Source: Ectopseudomonas composti (GTDB lineage Bacteria; Pseudomonadota; Gammaproteobacteria; Pseudomonadales; Pseudomonadaceae). From it: a stretch of 64,000 nucleotides of DNA. Positions 60,431 to 64,000 of the stretch are shown here, in pieces. Within the stretch, counting starts at the first letter, position 1, and every line of letters begins with the position of its first letter. Location of the stretch: positions 1 through 64,000 of the forward strand of contig NZ_LSSW01000013.1 in assembly GCF_001567565.1 (NCBI RefSeq). The letters run 5' to 3'. Both the position numbers and the translations under genes were made by a program. The notes under the pieces were generated by a model, which worked only from the letters and a program-made list of their open reading frames with translations, was not told the DNA's origin and searched no databases.

Positions 60431-61756
60431 ATGAGCGAAAAAAACACCCCGGTGCTGCGCGAATCCGCCACCTTCGACCGCCTGTCCATCCAGGAAATCC
60501 AGCGTGCCGCCGAGACCGGCATCTACGACATCCGTGGCGGCGGCACCAAGCGCAAGCTGCCGCACTTCGACGACCTGCTGCTGCTCGGCGCCTCCATGTC
60601 GCGCTACCCGCTGGAAGGCTACCGCGAGAAATGCGGCACCGACGTGGTGCTGGGTAACCGCTTCGCCAAGAAACCGATCCACCTGAAGATCCCGGTGACC
60701 ATCGCCGGCATGAGCTTCGGTGCGCTGTCGGCGCAGGCCAAGGAAGCCCTCGGCCGTGGCGCCAGCATCGCTGGCACCAGCACCACCACCGGCGACGGCG
60801 GCATGACCCCGGAAGAGCGTGGCCAGTCGCAGCACCTGGTCTACCAGTACCTGCCGTCACGCTATGGCATGAACCCTGACGATCTGCGCAAGGCCGATGC
60901 CATCGAGATCGTCCTCGGCCAGGGCGCCAAGCCGGGTGGCGGTGGCATGCTACTGGGCATGAAGGTCACCGAGCGCGTCGCCGGAATGCGCACCCTGCCG
61001 ATCGGTGTCGACCAGCGCAGCGCCTGCCGTCACCCGGACTGGACCGGCCCGGACGACCTGGCGATCAAGATTGCCGAACTGCGCGAGATCACCGACTGGG
61101 AAAAACCCATCTACGTGAAGATCGGCGCCAGCCGCCCGTACTACGACGTCAAGCTGGCGGTGAAGTCGGGTGCCGACGTCATCGTCCTCGATGGTATGCA
61201 GGGCGGCACCGCGGCCACTCAGGAAGTGTTCATCGAGCATGTCGGCATTCCCATCCTCTCGGCCATCCCACAGGCCGTGCAGGCCCTGCAGGAGATGGAC
61301 ATGCACCGCAAGGTGCAGTTGATCGTCTCCGGCGGTATCCGCACCGGCGCCGATGTGGCCAAGGCCATGGCCCTTGGCGCCGATGCCGTGGCCATCGGCA
61401 CCGCCGCGCTGATCGCCCTCGGTGACAACCACCCGCGCCTGGACGAGGAGCTGAAAGCCATCGGTTCGGCTGCCGGTTACTACGACGACTGGCAGAACGG
61501 CCGCGACCCGGCGGGCATCACCACCCAGGATCCGGAGTTGTCCAAGCGCCTCGATCCGGTCGCCGCCGGCCGCCGCCTGGCCAATTACCTGCGCGTGCTG
61601 GTGCTGGAGGCGCAGACCATGGCCCGCGCCTGCGGCAAGTCGCACCTGCACAACCTCGACCCCGAGGATCTGGTGGCCCTGACCGTGGAGGCAGCTGCCA
61701 TGGCCCGCGTACCGCTGGCTGGCACCAACTGGGTTCCGGGGCAGCTGCAGTACTGA
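60431..61756 (+). CDS. mgsC: FMN-dependent synthase subunit, N-methylglutamate synthase C / GlxD
   Basis: The protein has 441 residues and matches the FMN-binding central domain of glutamate synthase. Landmarks are TIAGMSFGALSAQAKEALGRGA (in part, about 95-115), GDGGMTPEE, QGAKPGGGGMLLG (about 170), VKIGASRPYYD and GGIRTGADVAKAMALGADAV (in part). The Cys-rich Fe-S region of full-length GltB is absent. It joins the transferred methylamine to 2-oxoglutarate, giving N-methylglutamate. It is the last gene of the operon. Confidence 0.85.
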   Translation: MSEKNTPVLRESATFDRLSIQEIQRAAETGIYDIRGGGTKRKLPHFDDLLLLGASMSRYPLEGYREKCGTDVVLGNRFAKKPIHLKIPVTIAGMSFGALSAQAKEALGRGASIAGTSTTTGDGGMTPEERGQSQHLVYQYLPSRYGMNPDDLRKADAIEIVLGQGAKPGGGGMLLGMKVTERVAGMRTLPIGVDQRSACRHPDWTGPDDLAIKIAELREITDWEKPIYVKIGASRPYYDVKLAVKSGADVIVLDGMQGGTAATQEVFIEHVGIPILSAIPQAVQALQEMDMHRKVQLIVSGGIRTGADVAKAMALGADAVAIGTAALIALGDNHPRLDEELKAIGSAAGYYDDWQNGRDPAGITTQDPELSKRLDPVAAGRRLANYLRVLVLEAQTMARACGKSHLHNLDPEDLVALTVEAAAMARVPLAGTNWVPGQLQY

Positions 61757-61772
61757 GCCGCTCAGCAAGATG

Positions 61773-61809
61773 AAAAAGGGCCGCAACGCTTGGTGTTGCG
61801 GCCTTTTTT
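61773..61809 (+). terminator. Terminator of the gmaS-mgsABC operon
   Basis: AAAAAGGGCCGCAAC / GTTGCGGCCTTTTTT stem (one bulged G) with a T-run, 17 bases after the last stop codon. It abuts the start of the long repeat. Confidence 0.88.
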
Positions 61810-62560
61810 GGGTTCTTTGCATATTTTGGGGAAAGTGCGGGTTGACACCGGACTGGCAATTACGTGTTAGCTGTCGATGACTTGGCACTCTCCATTAGCG
61901 CGCGGCCTGGTCTGATGGGTTTCGCCCCTTACGGGCGACTCACTTTCTTTGCTTGTGCAAAGAAAGTAAGCAAAGAAACACACCCCTGCATACGGCCCCG
62001 GCTGCGCCGGGGTTCCCTCGTTCCATCACCGCTCCAGGGGCACGCCGAGAAGGGCCATCCCTGGCCCATCACGGCTCTCGCGACATCCATGTCGCTCACC
62101 CCCTTCCACGGCGATTCCACTCGGCCTCCTGAAGGGGACTTAGGCGTCGTCTGTGAGATCGCACTTCAAGAGCAAAAGTCAAACGCTGCCGACTTTGATC
62201 TTGCGGAGATGTCGCAGGCTCGCGACCTGGTCCCCTTCAGCAGGCCGAGTGGAGGTGTTGCGTAGGGGGATGAGCCGCATGGATGCGGCGAAAGGCTTAA
62301 TGGGCCAGGGATGGCCCATGTAAGCCGGCCCCCGGAGCGGCACCGGAGCGAGGGAAGTTTCGCGCAGCGAAACCCGGATGTCGGGGTGCCCTTCTTTGGC
62401 ACACCTTTCTTGGGCAAGCAAGAAAGGTGTGGCGCCCGTAAGGGGCGCAATCCAAACGCTCAGCAGACGCGGTAATGGATAGTGCTAAGTCAGTAAGCGA
62501 TACGCACACAAACTTGCCAGTCCGATGTAAAGCGTATCTTCCCCGCGATAACGCGAAGAA
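61810..62560. repeat. Giant imperfect palindrome (right copy of the long repeat)
   Basis: About 750 bases form an imperfect palindrome centred near 62185. Mirror pairs include CGCCCCTTACGGGCG (61923-61937) with its complement at 62433-62447 and CTTTCTTTGC hairpins on each side. A 23-base arm at 62117-62139 pairs with 62230-62252 with one mismatch, and the outer GGACTGGCAA / GACTT-GCACT-TCCATTA segments also mirror. It is therefore two head-to-head copies of one ~375-base unit. Its left portion (61809-62349) matches 1-540 in reverse. It has no gene-like coding. Confidence 0.85.
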
Positions 62561-62655
62561 TCTTTTTTCGTCAGTGCGAGATTCAGCCACGACGCTTCTC
62601 TGCACAGCTCACGTTCGTCGACGGCACCCGACAGCTCCCGGCCAGGTGAGTGGCC

Positions 62656-63123
62656 TCAATCAGGCGCGTCGGCCTGGAGCCGGCGGGCCATGACCAGGGT
62701 GCGCTCGGCGCCGTCGATGACTTCCCGTTGCAGCTCGAAGCCCAGGCGTTGATAGAAGCCCCGAGCGGTGAGCGAGGAGGGCACGAGCAACTCGGCTATC
62801 CCCTGTTCGCGAGCGAGCCGGGTGATGGCCAGCATGAGCAGGCGCCCGATGCCCTGGCCCTGCATCGGCGGATCGATGAACACCGTTCTGACAACCTCGC
62901 CGTCGAGGCTGGCGGTGCCGAGTAGTTGTCGGTTGCGTTCGGCGACCAGCACCTGGCGCGTATCGATCAGCTGCGCGACGCGCACGACGCTGAAGCTTTG
63001 CTCCACCCGCTCAATCACCTCGGGTGCATAGTCCCGCGCATTGCTGACGCGCAGGGCACTGATGATCACCCGGCTTATCGCGGGCGCGTCGCTCGCTCGT
63101 GCAGGGCGGATTTCGATTGGCAT
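62656..63123 (-). CDS. GNAT-family N-acetyltransferase
   Basis: The protein has 155 residues. The GNAT acetyl-CoA site is QGQGIGRLLMLAI (about 90-102), preceded by VFIDPPMQG. It begins IEIRPARASDAPAISRVI, usual for this family. It transfers an acetyl group to an amine, and the substrate is unknown. It lies just beyond the repeat and does not appear linked to the neighbouring genes. Confidence 0.85.
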   Translation of the reverse strand: MPIEIRPARASDAPAISRVIISALRVSNARDYAPEVIERVEQSFSVVRVAQLIDTRQVLVAERNRQLLGTASLDGEVVRTVFIDPPMQGQGIGRLLMLAITRLAREQGIAELLVPSSLTARGFYQRLGFELQREVIDGAERTLVMARRLQADAPD

Positions 63124-63199
63124 GGCAGGGGCTCGGGCTTGGGGTGTTCGTTCAGGTGGACCGGCTGCCGGCTCGTTCGAGGCCGGCAGCGTGATCCTG

Positions 63200-64000
63200 T
63201 CAGGCTACCTTGAAGCGACCGACCAGTTGTTGCTGGTGATCGGCCAGGCCTGCCAGCTCACGGCTATTCAGCGCAGTCTCTTCAGCGGCGGCGCTGACCT
63301 GGATGACCAGGTCGTTGATGTCGTTGACGTTGCGGTTGATCTCTTCCGACACCAGGCTCTGTTCCTCGGCGGCCGAAGCTACCTGAATGTTGCGGTCGCT
63401 GATGCTGGCGATGCCGTCGGCGATCTGTTCGAGCAACTCGCCGGCCTTGACCACGTTGCTGGCGCCGGCGTGAGCCTTGTTCAGGGTTTCCTGCATGGAG
63501 CTGGCGGCGCGGTCGGAGCCGCTTTGCAGGTTGCTGATCATCTGCTGGATGCTGACGGTGGAGTCCTGGGTCTTCTGCGCCAGTTGGCGCACCTCATCGG
63601 CGACCACGGCGAAACCACGGCCCTGCTCGCCAGCGCGAGCCGCCTCGATGGCGGCATTGAGCGCCAGCAGGTTGGTCTGCTCGGCGACACCACGGATGAC
63701 GTCGAGTACCGAGGAGATGGCGTCGCTCTCGTTTTTCAGCTCGAGGATGATCTGTGCGGTCTGCTCGGCCTGGGTCGACAGGGCCTGCACCAGGCGCACG
63801 GTGTTCTCGATCTCGGTCTTGCCCAGCAGGGTGTCGTCATTGACCCGACGCGACATCTCGGCTGCTTCGGTGGTGCTGCGTGCCACGTCACGCACGGTGG
63901 CGCTCATCTCGTTGATCGCGGTGGCGACCTGGTCGGTGCCCTGGCGCTGCTGCGCCACGTGCTGGCTGGTCTGCAGCGCTACGGTCGACGAGTGCTCGGC
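63200..64000 (-). CDS. Methyl-accepting chemotaxis protein, C-terminal part
   Basis: The visible 266 residues are the cytoplasmic signalling domain, ending at VGRFKVA. The tip [19 protein letters not shown] and the adjacent [20 protein letters not shown] are intact. The frame stays open to the window end (it continues upstream through [14 protein letters not shown]), so the sensor domain and start lie outside. No CheR pentapeptide is present. The ligand cannot be read from this part. Confidence 0.92.
   Translation of the reverse strand, partial: AEHSSTVALQTSQHVAQQRQGTDQVATAINEMSATVRDVARSTTEAAEMSRRVNDDTLLGKTEIENTVRLVQALSTQAEQTAQIILELKNESDAISSVLDVIRGVAEQTNLLALNAAIEAARAGEQGRGFAVVADEVRQLAQKTQDSTVSIQQMISNLQSGSDRAASSMQETLNKAHAGASNVVKAGELLEQIADGIASISDRNIQVASAAEEQSLVSEEINRNVNDINDLVIQVSAAAEETALNSRELAGLADHQQQLVGRFKVA

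Noticed and set aside
1..64000. tRNA or rRNA genes, CRISPR arrays, transposases, integrases or phage genes
   Set aside because: Looked for and not found. The only mobile-like features are the long palindromic repeat and REP-like hairpins.

Overview
The window is gram-negative, GC-rich and Pseudomonas-like. The closest fit is the P. mendocina / P. oleovorans (Ectopseudomonas) branch. This rests on mvaT, bifA, sodB, an icmP-type imelysin, a PctA-type amino-acid chemoreceptor, Crc/Hfq-style CA motifs and sigma-54 promoters. The species itself is inferred, not proven. No rRNA, tRNA, CRISPR array, transposase or prophage gene was seen.

Layout. 1-540: one arm of a long repeat. 593-8710: icmP, lemA plus a GIDE-like membrane protein, bifA, a sigma-54-driven ammonium transporter with an unknown overlapping gene, and sodB. 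9052-16712: an overlapping operon encoding RDD, SpoIIM, DUF4129, DUF4350, MoxR ATPase and DUF58 proteins, preceded by a separate membrane-protein gene. 16896-25702: sbcB, mvaT, purU, a CBS protein, a PctA-like chemoreceptor, a HerA-like ATPase and an aldose-1-epimerase homologue. 25810-33707: a hexuronate oxidation and uptake cluster (GntR regulator, EamA exporter, TRAP transporter, lactonase, uronate dehydrogenase, LacI regulator). 33730-37324: an iron-associated imelysin/DUF1111/DUF1513 operon. 37469-40315: an SH3-peptidase protein and an HBM chemoreceptor. 40627-50882: an IclR regulator, a four-subunit sarcosine-oxidase-like enzyme with folD and purU, and an FAD oxidoreductase with its own IclR regulator. 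51105-56227: a PAS/GAF/GGDEF/EAL protein and small regulatory or metabolic genes. 56351-61756: an XRE-cupin regulator and a glnT-glxBCD operon. 61808-62560: a giant imperfect palindrome whose left part matches 1-540 in inverted orientation. The end holds a GNAT gene and a truncated chemoreceptor.

The main biological theme is methylamine nitrogen assimilation by the N-methylglutamate route. The glnT-like gene (probable gamma-glutamylmethylamide synthetase) and glxBCD (probable N-methylglutamate synthase) have a near-perfect sigma-54 promoter. The 'sarcosine oxidase' genes with folD and purU probably encode N-methylglutamate dehydrogenase plus C1-tetrahydrofolate disposal to formate. The amt gene also has a sigma-54 promoter, so nitrogen limitation probably switches on both.

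The second theme is hexuronate use. Uronate dehydrogenase, lactonase and a TRAP importer have a sigma-70 promoter with an operator palindrome at +1, and each of udh, the lactonase gene and dctP carries an A-rich CA motif before its start codon. The third theme is genome architecture: two inverted copies of a long palindromic repeat bracket about 61 kb.
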